A stretch of DNA of 39,496 nt from an uncultured bacterium (GCA_903893315.1 CAITLU010000045.1:1-39496), one strand, 5' to 3'. Shown: positions 16,726 to 25,703, counted from the first letter of the stretch. The notes: a model not told the origin generated them from the sequence alone. A program made the numbers and translations.

Positions 16726-17922
16726 ATGGCTAATCCTGCGGATATAGCGCTGGAAAAGGCCGCGCGGTTCGAGTCTCTGAGCGACGACGACGCCTACGCG
16801 TTGCTGCAGGTTCCATCGAGCGATCTCGCCGCTCTGTGTGAAGTCGCAGGCAAGTTGCGCGACGCGTTTCACGGCCGCACCCTCACGTACTCCCCGAAGG
16901 TTTTTCTGCCGGTCACCAATCTGTGCCGGGATCGTTGTACCTACTGCACCTTCCGGCGTGACCCAGGGGAAGCCGGCGAGTGGACGATGACCCCTGACGA
17001 GATTGGGGACTGGTCGCGCCGAGCCCGCAGCGTCGGCTGCATCGAGGCGCTGATGTGCCTCGGAGACAAGCCCGAGATCGCGTTTCGCGACTTCCGCTCT
17101 TTTCTGACCGGGCACGGTGTCGCCAGTACCGCCGAGTACGTGGCGCTTGCCTGCCGTGTGGCGCTTAGCGAGGGTCTGCTGCCCCATACCAACGCCGGGC
17201 TGCTGTCCAAACGGGACATGGCCATGCTGCGTCCGCTCAACGCCAGCATGGGACTGATGCTCGAAAACGTCAGTCCGCGGCTGCGTGACCGCGGCATGCC
17301 CCACCATCACGCCCCCGACAAAGATCCGGCGCGGCGTCTGAAGATGATCCGCGAGGCAGGACAGCTGCACATACCGTTCACTTCCGGGATTCTGGTCGGC
17401 ATCGGGGAAAACGAGGCCGAGCGGATCGCCAGCCTGCTCGCGCTGCGGCGCCTTCACGCCAGACACGGGCACATCCAGGAAGTCATCGTGCAGAACTTCC
17501 GCGCCAAGCGGAGCACCGCGATGGCCGACTGCGCCGAACTCAGTGACCAGGAGATGCTCAGGACGGTGGCGGTGGCCCGGCTGGTGCTCGGCAGCGCCAT
17601 GAACCTCCAGGCACCGCCGAACCTCAGCCCCGAAGCCCTTCCGCACCTGATTCGCGCCGGCATCAACGACTGGGGCGGCGTCTCGCCGCTGTCGATCGAT
17701 TACGTCAATCCCGAAGCCGCGTGGCCCGAGGTGGAGCGCCTGCGCGCGCTGTGCACCGACGAAGGTTACGGCCTGCAAGCGCGGTTGCCAATTTACGACG
17801 CCTTCGTAACTGAACAGTTCGTTGACTCTGCTATGCTTCCGGCGATCGCGACGCTGCGCACCCGCGCCGCCTCGGGTCACGCCACGGTCCAACAGGATCC
17901 CGGCAAAGGAGCCGCTCAATGA
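16726..17922 (+). CDS. cofG: FO synthase subunit CofG
   Basis: 398 residues. CofG is the radical SAM half of 7,8-didemethyl-8-hydroxy-5-deazariboflavin (FO) synthase and closes the deazaflavin ring of the F420 chromophore. The [4Fe-4S]/SAM motif is CRDRCTYC (Cys67, 71, 74), followed by TFRRDPGE. Further CofG blocks are GLMLENVSPRL, SGILVGIGE, VQNFRAK and NDWGGVSPLSIDYVNPE. It is separate from CofH, as in archaea, cyanobacteria and some proteobacteria, not fused as actinobacterial FbiC. Its stop overlaps the cofH start (ATGA). The 113 bases upstream contain no promoter that I can name. Confidence 0.95.
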   Translation: MANPADIALEKAARFESLSDDDAYALLQVPSSDLAALCEVAGKLRDAFHGRTLTYSPKVFLPVTNLCRDRCTYCTFRRDPGEAGEWTMTPDEIGDWSRRARSVGCIEALMCLGDKPEIAFRDFRSFLTGHGVASTAEYVALACRVALSEGLLPHTNAGLLSKRDMAMLRPLNASMGLMLENVSPRLRDRGMPHHHAPDKDPARRLKMIREAGQLHIPFTSGILVGIGENEAERIASLLALRRLHARHGHIQEVIVQNFRAKRSTAMADCAELSDQEMLRTVAVARLVLGSAMNLQAPPNLSPEALPHLIRAGINDWGGVSPLSIDYVNPEAAWPEVERLRALCTDEGYGLQARLPIYDAFVTEQFVDSAMLPAIATLRTRAASGHATVQQDPGKGAAQ

Positions 17923-19181
17923 GTTATCAAACCGAGGACTATCCCGATCGCGTCGAGTTCCTGTCGTTCGATGATCGTCCTCTGCAACGGCGCATCGACA
18001 GCGTCGACGCCTATACCGCCGGCATCCTGGAGCGCGCCCTCGAAGGGCTGCGTCCTTCGGTCGAGGAAGGCGCGCATCTGCTGACCCTGCGCGGCAACGC
18101 GCTGTCGGCCCTGGTTGCCGCCGCCGACCGCGTGCGCCGTGACGACGTCGGCGACGTGGTCACTTACGTGGTCAACCGCAACGTCAACTGGACCAACATC
18201 TGTTACGTCGGCTGCAAGTTCTGCGCATTCGCCCACCTCAAGACCAGCGAACTGGCCTACGATCACCCCGTCGAAAACGTGATTGCGCGCATCCGCGAAG
18301 GCATCGAACGCGGCGCCACCGAAGTCTGCATGCAGGGCGGCATCAACCCGGAGATGGACAGCGACGGCTATTTCCAGTTGTTGCGGGCGATCCGCGCCGC
18401 CTTCCCCAAACTTCACATTCACGCCTACTCACCGATGGAGGTCTACTACGGGGCACGCCGTTCGGCGATGGAATACCCCGAGTACATCCGTGAATTGAAG
18501 GCCTGCGGCCTCGACACGATGCCGGGTACCGCCGCCGAGATTCTCGACGACGAGGTACGCGAGATACTCAGTCACAAGAAACTCGACACCGCCACGTGGG
18601 TGCGCATCATCCGTGCGGCCCACAGCGAAGGAGTGCCGACGACCTCGACGATGATGTACGGCCACATCGAAACCCCGATGCACATCGCGCGACACATCGA
18701 CATACTCAGGACCATCCAGCTCGACACCGGTGGGTTCACCGAGTTCGTTCCGCTGCGTTTCATCTGGCAGGAAACCAAGCTGTTCGCTGAAGGATTGGTG
18801 ACTCCGATTCCCCAAGGCCAACTCGACCTGGCGGTCTACGCGACCAGCCGCCTGATGCTGCGCGGTCTGATCGACAACCTGCAGACGTCGTGGGTCAAGC
18901 TCGGGCACCAGTTGGCTTCGTTGTCGCTGGCGGCCGGATGCAACGACATCGGCGGGACGCTGATGGAAGAGAGCATTTCGCGCGAAGCAGGTGCCGACGC
19001 CGGTGAATACACCTCGCCGGAAGAGTTGCAGGCGATGATACAGCGCATGCACCGCGTGCCGCGGCAGCGAAACACCACTTACGGTCCCATCGACGAAGCC
19101 GACGGGGCCGCGTCGCCCGCGAACGGCAACAGCGTGTTCGCTCAGCATCGGCCGCCGACGGCGGAGACGGGCGTCCACTGA
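17919..19181 (+). CDS. cofH: FO synthase subunit CofH
   Basis: 420 residues. CofH is the radical SAM enzyme that joins tyrosine to 5-amino-6-ribitylaminouracil in FO formation. Its SAM-cluster motif is CYVGCKFC (Cys95, 99, 102) followed by AF. Characteristic stretches are QGGINPE, HAYSPMEV, GLDTMPGTAAEIL, TTSTMMYGH and GGTLMEESISREAG. The ATG overlaps the cofG stop and has GGAG eight bases upstream, so the two halves are translated together. The last ~45 residues are variable. Confidence 0.95.
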   Translation: MSYQTEDYPDRVEFLSFDDRPLQRRIDSVDAYTAGILERALEGLRPSVEEGAHLLTLRGNALSALVAAADRVRRDDVGDVVTYVVNRNVNWTNICYVGCKFCAFAHLKTSELAYDHPVENVIARIREGIERGATEVCMQGGINPEMDSDGYFQLLRAIRAAFPKLHIHAYSPMEVYYGARRSAMEYPEYIRELKACGLDTMPGTAAEILDDEVREILSHKKLDTATWVRIIRAAHSEGVPTTSTMMYGHIETPMHIARHIDILRTIQLDTGGFTEFVPLRFIWQETKLFAEGLVTPIPQGQLDLAVYATSRLMLRGLIDNLQTSWVKLGHQLASLSLAAGCNDIGGTLMEESISREAGADAGEYTSPEELQAMIQRMHRVPRQRNTTYGPIDEADGAASPANGNSVFAQHRPPTAETGVH

Positions 19182-19224
19182 CGCGATTGCGACTACGGCC
19201 GGCAACCCCGGCGCTGGTTGCGCG

Positions 19225-20148
19225 ATGATCACTCTGCTTGCCGGAGGGGTTGGCGGCGCGCGCCTTCTTCGCGGGCTGGCCGCCGTGGTGCCGCGCGGGG
19301 AACTCACCGTAGTGGTCAACACCGGCGACGACGACGAGTTCTACGGACTTGCCGTCTCTCCAGACATTGACACGATTCTCTACACGCTCGCGGGGCTGGC
19401 CCCGCTCGAACGCGGCTGGGGTATCGACGGCGACACCTTTTACGTTCGCGAGGAACTCGACCGTCTGACTGAAAAGGGATGGTTTGCGCTCGGCGATCGC
19501 GACATCGCCACCCACGTCTACCGAACCTGGCGCCTGCGCGACGGAGCGACGCTGAGTCGCGTCACGGCCGAAATCTGCCTGGCGCGAGGAATCGGCGTAC
19601 GCGTGTTGCCGATGTCGGATGATCCGATCCGCACCGAGGTGGTCAGTGATCGCGGCGTGCTTGCGTTCCAGGACTATCTGGTGCGCCTCAGGGCCGAACC
19701 CGCGGTGCGCTCGGTGCGCTACCGCGGGGCGCGAAAGGCGCGGCCGGCTGCAGGCGTGATCGAGGCCATCGAACAGTCGTCGCTGATCGTGATCGCACCG
19801 AGCAATCCGTTCGTGAGCATAGGACCCATTCTGGCACTGCCAGGAATCAGGCCGGCGCTGGCCAAAGCCCGTAGCCGGGTCGTGGCGGTGAGTCCGCTGA
19901 TCGCCGGACGCGCTGTCAAGGGACCGCTTGCCGACATGCTCGGCGCGATGGGCCGCAACGCCGATGTTGGCGCGATCGCCGACTTCTACCGGGGACTCGC
20001 CACGCGTCTTATAGTGGCGCCGGGTGACGGTCCGCGGCAGACTGCCGATGCTGTAATGGAGATCCTCGAGCACGACATACTGCTGCTGGAACCACAGCGC
20101 GCGCAGGCGCTGGCTACGTTCCTGTGCGGCCTGGCGGTTGCGCTTTGA
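19225..20148 (+). CDS. cofD: 2-phospho-L-lactate (or phosphoenolpyruvate) transferase CofD
   Basis: 307 residues. CofD joins the phospho-lactyl or enolpyruvyl moiety from its GDP-activated form to FO, giving F420-0 or dehydro-F420-0. Family motifs are the N-terminal LLAGGVGGARLLRGL, VVNTGDDDEFYGLAVSPDID with DTILYTLAG, and APSNPFVSIGPILALPGIR (residues ~190-208). It lies 43 bases after cofH and overlaps cofE. The guanylyltransferase that supplies its substrate (CofC/FbiD) is not in the window. Which donor is used cannot be told from this sequence. Confidence 0.94.
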   Translation: MITLLAGGVGGARLLRGLAAVVPRGELTVVVNTGDDDEFYGLAVSPDIDTILYTLAGLAPLERGWGIDGDTFYVREELDRLTEKGWFALGDRDIATHVYRTWRLRDGATLSRVTAEICLARGIGVRVLPMSDDPIRTEVVSDRGVLAFQDYLVRLRAEPAVRSVRYRGARKARPAAGVIEAIEQSSLIVIAPSNPFVSIGPILALPGIRPALAKARSRVVAVSPLIAGRAVKGPLADMLGAMGRNADVGAIADFYRGLATRLIVAPGDGPRQTADAVMEILEHDILLLEPQRAQALATFLCGLAVAL

Positions 20149-20924
20149 AAAATGCGCCCGCGCCATCCGCTCGCCGTGCTCTGCAATTGTTCGCGCTGAC
20201 CGGCCTGCCTGCGATCGAGCCCGGCGCCGATCTGGCGGCTCTGCTCGGCGATGCGATAGAGGCCGCTGCGCTCGGCTTGCAGGCCGGCGACGTCGTCGTC
20301 GTCTGTCAGAAGGTAGTCTCCAAGGCCGAGGGCCGCATCGTCAGGCTCGAAGATGTCGAGCCGTCACAGCGGGCTCGCGATTTCGCGTCATCCTTCGACA
20401 AGGACGCGGCCATGATCGAACTGGCTCTTCGCGAAGCCACCGAAGTGCTGCGCATGAGTGACGGCCATCTCATCACCGCTACCGGCAAAGGTTTCATCTC
20501 GGCCAACTCGGGCATCGACCGTTCCAACCAGTCGCTGCCGGGCCACGTCACCCTGCTCCCGCTGGATGCCGACCGTTCGGCTGCCGCGCTGCGCGACGCT
20601 CTGGGCGCGCGTTTCGGGGCTGCGCCTGCGGTCATCGTGACAGATACCTTCGGACGTCCATGGCGTCTTGGTCAGATCGACTTTGCGATCGGCGCCGCCG
20701 GTCTGCGGGTTCTCGACGATCATATGGGACGCGGCGATTGGAGCGGCCGTACGCTCGAACACACGGTGATCGCCGTCGCCGACCAACTGGCGGCCGCGGC
20801 CGGACTGTTGATGGGCAAGGCCGGCGGAATCCCCGCCGTGCTGCTGCGCGGCTACGACTACACGACCGGCGATGAAACAGCCGGCGATCTCGTGCGTCCG
20901 CGCGAGCAGGATCTGTTTCGTTAG
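20124..20924 (+). CDS. cofE: coenzyme F420-0:L-glutamate ligase CofE
   Basis: 266 residues from a GTG at 20124; a TTG at 20145, overlapping the cofD stop, is an equally possible start and would remove seven residues. CofE adds gamma-linked glutamates to F420-0 using GTP. Typical blocks are DVVVVCQKVVSKAEGRIV, SGIDRSNQ, VTDTFGRPWRLGQIDFAIG, DHMGRGDWSGRTLEHTVIA and LLMGKAGGIPAVLLRG. It lacks the C-terminal nitroreductase-like domain of actinobacterial FbiB, so reduction of a dehydro intermediate, if needed, must come from another protein. Last gene of the F420 group. Confidence 0.93.
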   Translation: MRPGGCALKNAPAPSARRALQLFALTGLPAIEPGADLAALLGDAIEAAALGLQAGDVVVVCQKVVSKAEGRIVRLEDVEPSQRARDFASSFDKDAAMIELALREATEVLRMSDGHLITATGKGFISANSGIDRSNQSLPGHVTLLPLDADRSAAALRDALGARFGAAPAVIVTDTFGRPWRLGQIDFAIGAAGLRVLDDHMGRGDWSGRTLEHTVIAVADQLAAAAGLLMGKAGGIPAVLLRGYDYTTGDETAGDLVRPREQDLFR

Positions 20925-21046
20925 CCCGCCGCGGCTGCGTCCAAGGTGGAACCATCACGACCACTGGCGGCCGACGCGCTCACGGAAGCTGCAGGGAATC
21001 ACCGCATCATGCCGTCAAGCATCGAAACCGAAGCAGGAGAATACAG

Positions 21047-21667
21047 ATGTTGAAACTCAACTCCCCGATTGCCGCAAGCCTCGCGCTCGGCGCTGCCCTT
21101 ACAACCTTGCTCGCGGCAAGTTCGGCCTTCGCTACCACCTACTCTATCGACTCTGCGCACACTGCGGTTCTCTTCAAGGTGCGCCACCTGGTGTCGAAAA
21201 CGACCGGCCGTTTCGACAAATTCGAAGGCACGGTCGACATCGATCCGAAAGAGCGCGGTTCGCTCAAGGTGACCGGATCGATCGACGTCGACAGCATCGA
21301 CACCGACGAGCCAAAGCGTGACGCACACCTTCGCGGCGCTGATTTCTTCGACGCCGCCAGGTTTCCGAAGATAACCTTCAGCGCCGGCTCGCTGAGCGAA
21401 GTCAACGCCGACAGGACCAAGGGCAAGCTGAGCGGTGACATCACGATCCACGGCGTAACCAAGCCCATCGTGCTGCAAGTGGAATGGCTCGGAACCGTCA
21501 CCGACCCCTGGGGCAACAACAAGGCTGGTTTCGATGCCACGACCACCATCAATCGCAAAGACTTCGGTCTTGTCTGGAACAAGACTCTCGACAGCGGCGG
21601 CCTGATGATCGGCGACGAAATCGAGATCGAGCTGCACGTCGAAATGGCGGAGGCCAAAGGCAGGTAG
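21047..21667 (+). CDS. YceI family periplasmic protein
   Basis: 206 residues with AGGAG seven bases before the ATG. A signal peptide of about 29 residues (LALGAALTTLLAASSAFA) precedes a full YceI domain: TYSIDSAHTAVLFKVRHLVSKTTGRF, DVDSIDTDEPKRDAHLRGADFF, FPKITFSAG, and the C-terminal NRKDFGLVWN. YceI proteins are lipocalin-like barrels; one structural relative binds a polyisoprenoid chain. The cellular role here is unknown. A second, more divergent relative is encoded at 25095. Confidence 0.92.
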   Translation: MLKLNSPIAASLALGAALTTLLAASSAFATTYSIDSAHTAVLFKVRHLVSKTTGRFDKFEGTVDIDPKERGSLKVTGSIDVDSIDTDEPKRDAHLRGADFFDAARFPKITFSAGSLSEVNADRTKGKLSGDITIHGVTKPIVLQVEWLGTVTDPWGNNKAGFDATTTINRKDFGLVWNKTLDSGGLMIGDEIEIELHVEMAEAKGR

Positions 21668-21712
21668 CCTCGAAACCGGCCGGCGGCGGCTCGCCAAACC
21701 CCGGCCTTTCAA

Positions 21713-21742
21713 GGGGCGATGGCGCCTTGCGCCGTGCGCCCC
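21713..21742 (+). other. strong GC hairpin between yceI and bioB
   Basis: GGGGCG (21713-21718) pairs with CGCCCC (21737-21742), and inside it GGCGC (21721-21725) pairs with GCGCC (21729-21733) around a three-base loop. No T-tract follows. It may terminate or attenuate transcription from the YceI gene, or shape the bioB leader; it ends 19 bases before the bioB ATG. Confidence 0.4.
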
Positions 21743-21761
21743 GTCCCAGTAAGTAGCCCCG

Positions 21762-22748
21762 ATGAATATCGCGCCTCTCCGTCACGACTGGACGCTCACC
21801 GAAGTGAGGGCCATCCACGACCTTCCGTTGACCGATCTGGTGTTTCGCGCCCAGGGCGTACACCGGCAGTTCCAACCTGCCGACGAAGTCGAGCTCTGCA
21901 CCTTGCTCTCGATCAAGACCGGAGGCTGTCCGGAAGATTGCGCCTACTGTCCGCAAAGCGCCCACTATGCGGCTGGCGTCGACAAGGAGCCGTTGTTGGA
22001 GATCGATGAGGTTCTGGCCGCCGCGCGCACCGCCAAGGCCGAAGGTGCGACGCGCTTCTGCATGGGCGCCGCCTGGCGCGAGGCGCGCGACGGCGAGCCG
22101 TTCGACCGTGTCTGCGAAATGGTCCGCGGGGTAACCCAGCTGGGCATGGAAACCTGCGTAACCCTCGGCATGCTCACCGCATCTCAGGCAGCAAGGCTCA
22201 AGGACGCGGGGCTGGTCGCGTATAACCACAACCTCGACACTTCACGCGAGTACTACGGCAAGATCGTCACCACCCGCAGCTACGACGAACGTCTGGAGAC
22301 CTTGCGCAACGTGCGCCAGGCCGGAATCACGATCTGCTGCGGCGGCATTATCGGCATGGGTGAGTCGATCGATGACCGTTGCGCGATGCTGGTGGAACTG
22401 GCGAACCTGGCGGTGCATCCGGAGAGCGTGCCCATCAACGCGCTGGTCACGGCGCCGGGCACGCCGCTTGCCGACCGGCCGCCGGTGCAACCGTTCGAGT
22501 TCGTGCGCATGGTTGCCACTGCGCGCCTGTTGATGCCGGCTTCGCGTGTGCGGCTGTCGGCGGGACGCAGCGGCCTCAGCGACGAGGCTCAGGCCCTGTG
22601 CCTGCTGGCCGGCGCAAACTCGATCTTCTTCGGCGACACGCTTCTGACCACCGGCAATCCCGAATGCGATCACGATCGCGAACTGCTCGGCGCTCTGGGG
22701 ATCAAGCCTTCGCCGCGCTCTCCCGTTGGCGGCCAGCACGTTGCCTGA
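21762..22748 (+). CDS. bioB: biotin synthase BioB
   Basis: 328 residues. BioB is a radical SAM enzyme that inserts sulfur into dethiobiotin. The SAM cluster motif is CPEDCAYC (Cys56, 60, 63) followed by PQSAHY. Other blocks are [45 protein letters not shown], the Arg-bearing RLSAGR, and [16 protein letters not shown]. These include the residues expected to hold the auxiliary [2Fe-2S] sulfur donor: the Cys of FCMG, METC and ICCGG and the Arg of RLSAGR. Nothing else of the biotin pathway is adjacent. Confidence 0.97.
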   Translation: MNIAPLRHDWTLTEVRAIHDLPLTDLVFRAQGVHRQFQPADEVELCTLLSIKTGGCPEDCAYCPQSAHYAAGVDKEPLLEIDEVLAAARTAKAEGATRFCMGAAWREARDGEPFDRVCEMVRGVTQLGMETCVTLGMLTASQAARLKDAGLVAYNHNLDTSREYYGKIVTTRSYDERLETLRNVRQAGITICCGGIIGMGESIDDRCAMLVELANLAVHPESVPINALVTAPGTPLADRPPVQPFEFVRMVATARLLMPASRVRLSAGRSGLSDEAQALCLLAGANSIFFGDTLLTTGNPECDHDRELLGALGIKPSPRSPVGGQHVA

Positions 22749-22827
22749 CACGGTAGAGCCTCACAGGCCGAGGCGGAAAGCTGCCGGGCGGTAAGGGCAA
22801 CACCACCGCCGCGACATTGAACCCGGC

Positions 22828-24021
22828 TCAGCCTCTGCGCGGCTCCCCGGGCTTGTACCAGTGGGTTCCCACCACCGATCGCCACAGCATGTCCAACCTG
22901 CCAACCTTGCGCGGCGTGCACACTGGTGGCGACGTTCCTTCGTTCAGATGCGATGCAATCACGCCCTCTGCCTGTAAAGGCTGCAGGCACCCGTGCTCCT
23001 GCAGACGCTGCTCGACTGCGGTTCTGGCCGCAGCAGGAACCTGCGCCAGATGCCGCTGCAACTGCTCGCGGCACCAGACCCGATACTGCAAGGTCGGCAA
23101 CGACCGATAGGTGACGCCCTGGACCGTAAGATCGAAGCGCCGCCTGCCCTCTTTCCACGCCACTGCGTTGGCAAGCAGGTACGGGAGATATGTGGCGCCG
23201 ACGTCGTCGAGCAGCCCGCCCCATCCTTGCGGAAGGTTTCCGGCCGCCGGCCACGCGTCACTCCATCGGCCTTGCGCGCCGCTTTGCGCGCCGCCCGGGA
23301 GATCGGAGCCGCGAGCGTTCCACAACCGCGCCACCCAAGCGTACACGGCGGGCGCGGTGCTGCGCATGATCTTGGACGGAGTAGGGTCGATGCCGAAATG
23401 GCGGAACATCGAGCCGAAGAAACCAAAGTCGGCCAGGCACGGCGCGTCCCCGAGAAGAAACGGCTGTTTCTCCAGGATCGTTTCGAGTCTCGCCAGCGCG
23501 CCGAGGTAGGTGCCTTCGACGTGGGCGCGCGTTGCGGGCGTCACGCCGTCGCCTCGCACGTAGTAACGGCGCTGACGCATACGCACGAAGAAGGCCTGAC
23601 CCGGCCCGCGAAGCGTGGTGTCGTATAGGAACTCGCGAATGAATCGCGAGCTGTTGAGCCTGGCGTCGTTGTCGAACGCCCAACGGTAGTAGAGCGCCGG
23701 CCGCCACAGCCACTCGTCCGCGTAGTCTTCCAGCAATCGACAGAAGAAGGCTTGATGCGGATCTTCGGGAAGCACGGGAAAAGTGCCGTGGCGCTCTTCG
23801 AACCAGTCGATCATCGGAGTGGAGTCCTGCAGCCACAGTCCCTCGGCCGTCTCCACGACGGGTACTTTCATCAGCCCCGTGTTCGGATACAGGACACGAC
23901 TGATCTCGCCCCAGCTCGGCTCCAGGCGTTCGAAGGGAATTTCCTTGTAGCGCAGGTAGGCCTCCATCTTGCCGCTGAAGTAGGAGACGTCCATGAGATA
24001 GAGACGGTAAGGGAATTTCAT
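22828..24021 (-). CDS. glutathione S-transferase family protein, long form
   Basis: 397 residues. The N-terminal ~80 residues are a thioredoxin-fold GST domain (YRLYLMDVSYFSGKMEAYL, then LMKVPVVET and LQDSTPMIDWFEER). The position of the usual catalytic Ser/Cys/Tyr reads DVSYFSGK. The helical C-terminal domain (~90-240) includes LLGDAPCLADFGFFGSMFRH, the N-capping/hydrophobic staple region. Residues ~245-397 are an extension beyond ordinary GSTs (~200-230 residues) that I cannot assign. GAGGA lies just upstream of the ATG. Substrate unknown. Confidence 0.85.
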   Translation of the reverse strand: MKFPYRLYLMDVSYFSGKMEAYLRYKEIPFERLEPSWGEISRVLYPNTGLMKVPVVETAEGLWLQDSTPMIDWFEERHGTFPVLPEDPHQAFFCRLLEDYADEWLWRPALYYRWAFDNDARLNSSRFIREFLYDTTLRGPGQAFFVRMRQRRYYVRGDGVTPATRAHVEGTYLGALARLETILEKQPFLLGDAPCLADFGFFGSMFRHFGIDPTPSKIMRSTAPAVYAWVARLWNARGSDLPGGAQSGAQGRWSDAWPAAGNLPQGWGGLLDDVGATYLPYLLANAVAWKEGRRRFDLTVQGVTYRSLPTLQYRVWCREQLQRHLAQVPAAARTAVEQRLQEHGCLQPLQAEGVIASHLNEGTSPPVCTPRKVGRLDMLWRSVVGTHWYKPGEPRRG

Positions 24022-24226
24022 CGTTTTCCTCGGCGCAAGGCCCAGACCGCCGCGCTCGCAGGACCGGCGTCCGCAGTCCCGCTCTTATTGGGCGACCGAG
24101 TCCCAGTCCAGTAGTCCTAGACTCGCTGCCTGCGTTGCCGGACCGACGCTCGCACGAAACCACGCCCTTTGTTAGCGTCGCGCCGATGCGTCACGCGAGG
24201 ACCGTTTCTCGCCAAGGAGATCGAAG

Positions 24227-24483
24227 ATGGGTTTTCTGTTTTCATTGATCATCGGCGGCATCGTCGGCTGGTTGGCTGGTTGGCCAGCATTCTTATGCAC
24301 ACCGACGGTCAGATGGGGATCTTCGCCAACATCGCGGTCGGTGTGCTCGGCTCGGTGATAGGCCACTTTATTTTCGGCCTGCTCGGGTTTCGTGCTTTCG
24401 GGCTGATCGCCCGGCTGATCGTTGCCACCGTCGGAGCGGCTCTTCTGATCGCCGGGCTTCGACATCTCGGCGTCTATCGTTGA
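24227..24483 (+). pseudogene. GlsB/YeaQ/YmgE-type small membrane protein, frameshifted
   Basis: A perfect AAGGAG seven bases before the ATG at 24227 starts MGFLFSLIIGGIVGWLAG, the standard beginning of this transglycosylase-associated small membrane protein family. The reading frame is then lost. The rest (HTDGQMGIFANIAVGVLG and two more hydrophobic segments ending LRHLGVYR) continues in another frame to the stop at 24483. The cause is visible: GGCTGGTT is present twice in tandem at 24266-24281. Removing one copy restores an uninterrupted 82-residue protein of normal family length. Either a recent slippage mutation, a switchable site, or a sequencing/assembly error. Confidence 0.85.
24266..24281 (+). 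repeat. 8-bp tandem duplication causing the frameshift
   Basis: Two adjacent copies of GGCTGGTT (24266-24273 and 24274-24281), followed by a partial third (GGC). Eight bases is not a multiple of three, so gain or loss of one unit shifts the frame of the GlsB-type gene. Confidence 0.9.
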
Positions 24484-24538
24484 TGGAGGCGGCAAAGCCG
24501 GTGCCGATCGCGCCGGCCCGGTGCGCGGTAATTCCAAG

Positions 24539-25033
24539 ATGAACGGCCGGCCTGATCCTCTTCGTGAAGCGCGCACTGCCGCTTCACTGAGCGAGGTGCG
24601 TGAGGTCTATCGGGACTTGCAGGCACGTCCGATTGATCGCGATTGCCGACTCCTTACCGAATGCTGCCGCTTCAAACTCACGGGCCTGACGCCCTACCTG
24701 ACCCGCGGCGAGGCCGTGGTCGCGGCATTGGCCCTGCGCGCCGTCGGAAGCACCACCGTGGCGGCATGCGAAGACGGAGCCTGCCCGCTGCTGAATGACG
24801 AGGGCCGGTGCCGCATCTACGACGCGCGGCCCTTCGGTTGTCGAACCCATTTCTGCGGCGCGGCCGGCGGCCCCTACCCAAGGCGCCAGGTGCTTGACCT
24901 CATTCGTCGCCTCGAAGCCGTGGATCTGCAGCTTGGCGGGGACGGCGCTCAGGCGTTACCCGTGGCCATGCAACTGGCAATGCAGCGTGCGGGTGGTCGC
25001 GACGAAAACCGCCACAAAAAGTCGAAGCCGTAG
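24539..25033 (+). CDS. YkgJ-type cysteine cluster protein
   Basis: 164 residues from the ATG at 24539 (a GTG at 24521 would add six). Cysteines fall in the YkgJ/CxxCxxCC-family arrangement: DCRLLTECCRF near residues 36-46, CEDGACPLL near 78-85, then GRCRIYDARPFGCRTHFC at ~90-107. The RCRIYDARPFGCR segment is the family signature. These proteins are thought to bind zinc or an iron-sulfur cluster; no reaction is established. The C-terminus is basic (HKKSKP). It follows the frameshifted small membrane gene by about 55 bases. Confidence 0.85.
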   Translation: MNGRPDPLREARTAASLSEVREVYRDLQARPIDRDCRLLTECCRFKLTGLTPYLTRGEAVVAALALRAVGSTTVAACEDGACPLLNDEGRCRIYDARPFGCRTHFCGAAGGPYPRRQVLDLIRRLEAVDLQLGGDGAQALPVAMQLAMQRAGGRDENRHKKSKP

Positions 25034-25094
25034 GCCCCCTTTCCAGGCGCTGCCATGTTCGGTTCGCGCTCGCGTCTCACCTACAATGGCGCCC

Positions 25095-25703
25095 ATGATG
25101 ACCTCCACCACCAACGCCAGTCGCCGCGCTTTCGTTCGTCGTGCCGCCAGTGTCGTCGCCGCCGTGGCAGCGGTCGCGCTACTCGGCACTCAGGCCGTCG
25201 CTGCACCGGCGCCGTTGCAGGCCGTCTGCGACCTGCATTTCACCGGTACCTCCACCCTTCACGAGTTTCACGGCACCGCTCCGACTTTCACCCTGCCTGT
25301 CCAGACCGCAGACCTGGCGGGGCACTGGAAAACCGAAGCCGCGGTGGAAGTGCACAGCATGGTTACTGCAAACAGCAGTCGTGACTCGAACATGTGGGCG
25401 ATGTTCGACGACCGGCACTGGCCGCAGATCAAGGCAAACTTCCCCGACATCGACGCCGCGGCGGCCGGCGCCGCCAAACGCATTTCCTTCCAACTAACCA
25501 TCCGGGACGTCACACGCGAGGTGGTCGCTACCGTTACGTCATGGCAGCAGGACGCTGACAAAGTAGTCTTCGATGCCGACTTCGATGTTTCGCTGATGGC
25601 ATTCGGGCTCGAGGCCCCGAGCGTGCTGGGCCTCATCCACGTCGGCGACGCCGTGGCGGTCGGCGTTCACGTCGTCGTCACCAGGACGCCTGCCGGCGCG
25701 TGA
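25095..25703 (+). CDS. YceI-like protein with Tat-type signal
   Basis: 202 residues from the ATG at 25095; 25086 and 25098 are nearby in-frame ATGs. The N-terminus has ASRRAFVRRAAS, close to the twin-arginine consensus S-R-R-x-F-L-K, then a hydrophobic Ala/Val core ending QAVAAPAP. The mature part resembles a divergent YceI barrel: CDLHFTGTSTLHEFHGTAP, VEVHSMVTANSSRDSNMW, and IKANFPDID in place of the usual FP-x-I-x-F segment. Histidines in STLHEFHG and the single Cys after cleavage are possible metal ligands. It is far less conserved than the YceI protein at 21047. Function unknown. Confidence 0.75.
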   Translation: MMTSTTNASRRAFVRRAASVVAAVAAVALLGTQAVAAPAPLQAVCDLHFTGTSTLHEFHGTAPTFTLPVQTADLAGHWKTEAAVEVHSMVTANSSRDSNMWAMFDDRHWPQIKANFPDIDAAAAGAAKRISFQLTIRDVTREVVATVTSWQQDADKVVFDADFDVSLMAFGLEAPSVLGLIHVGDAVAVGVHVVVTRTPAGA

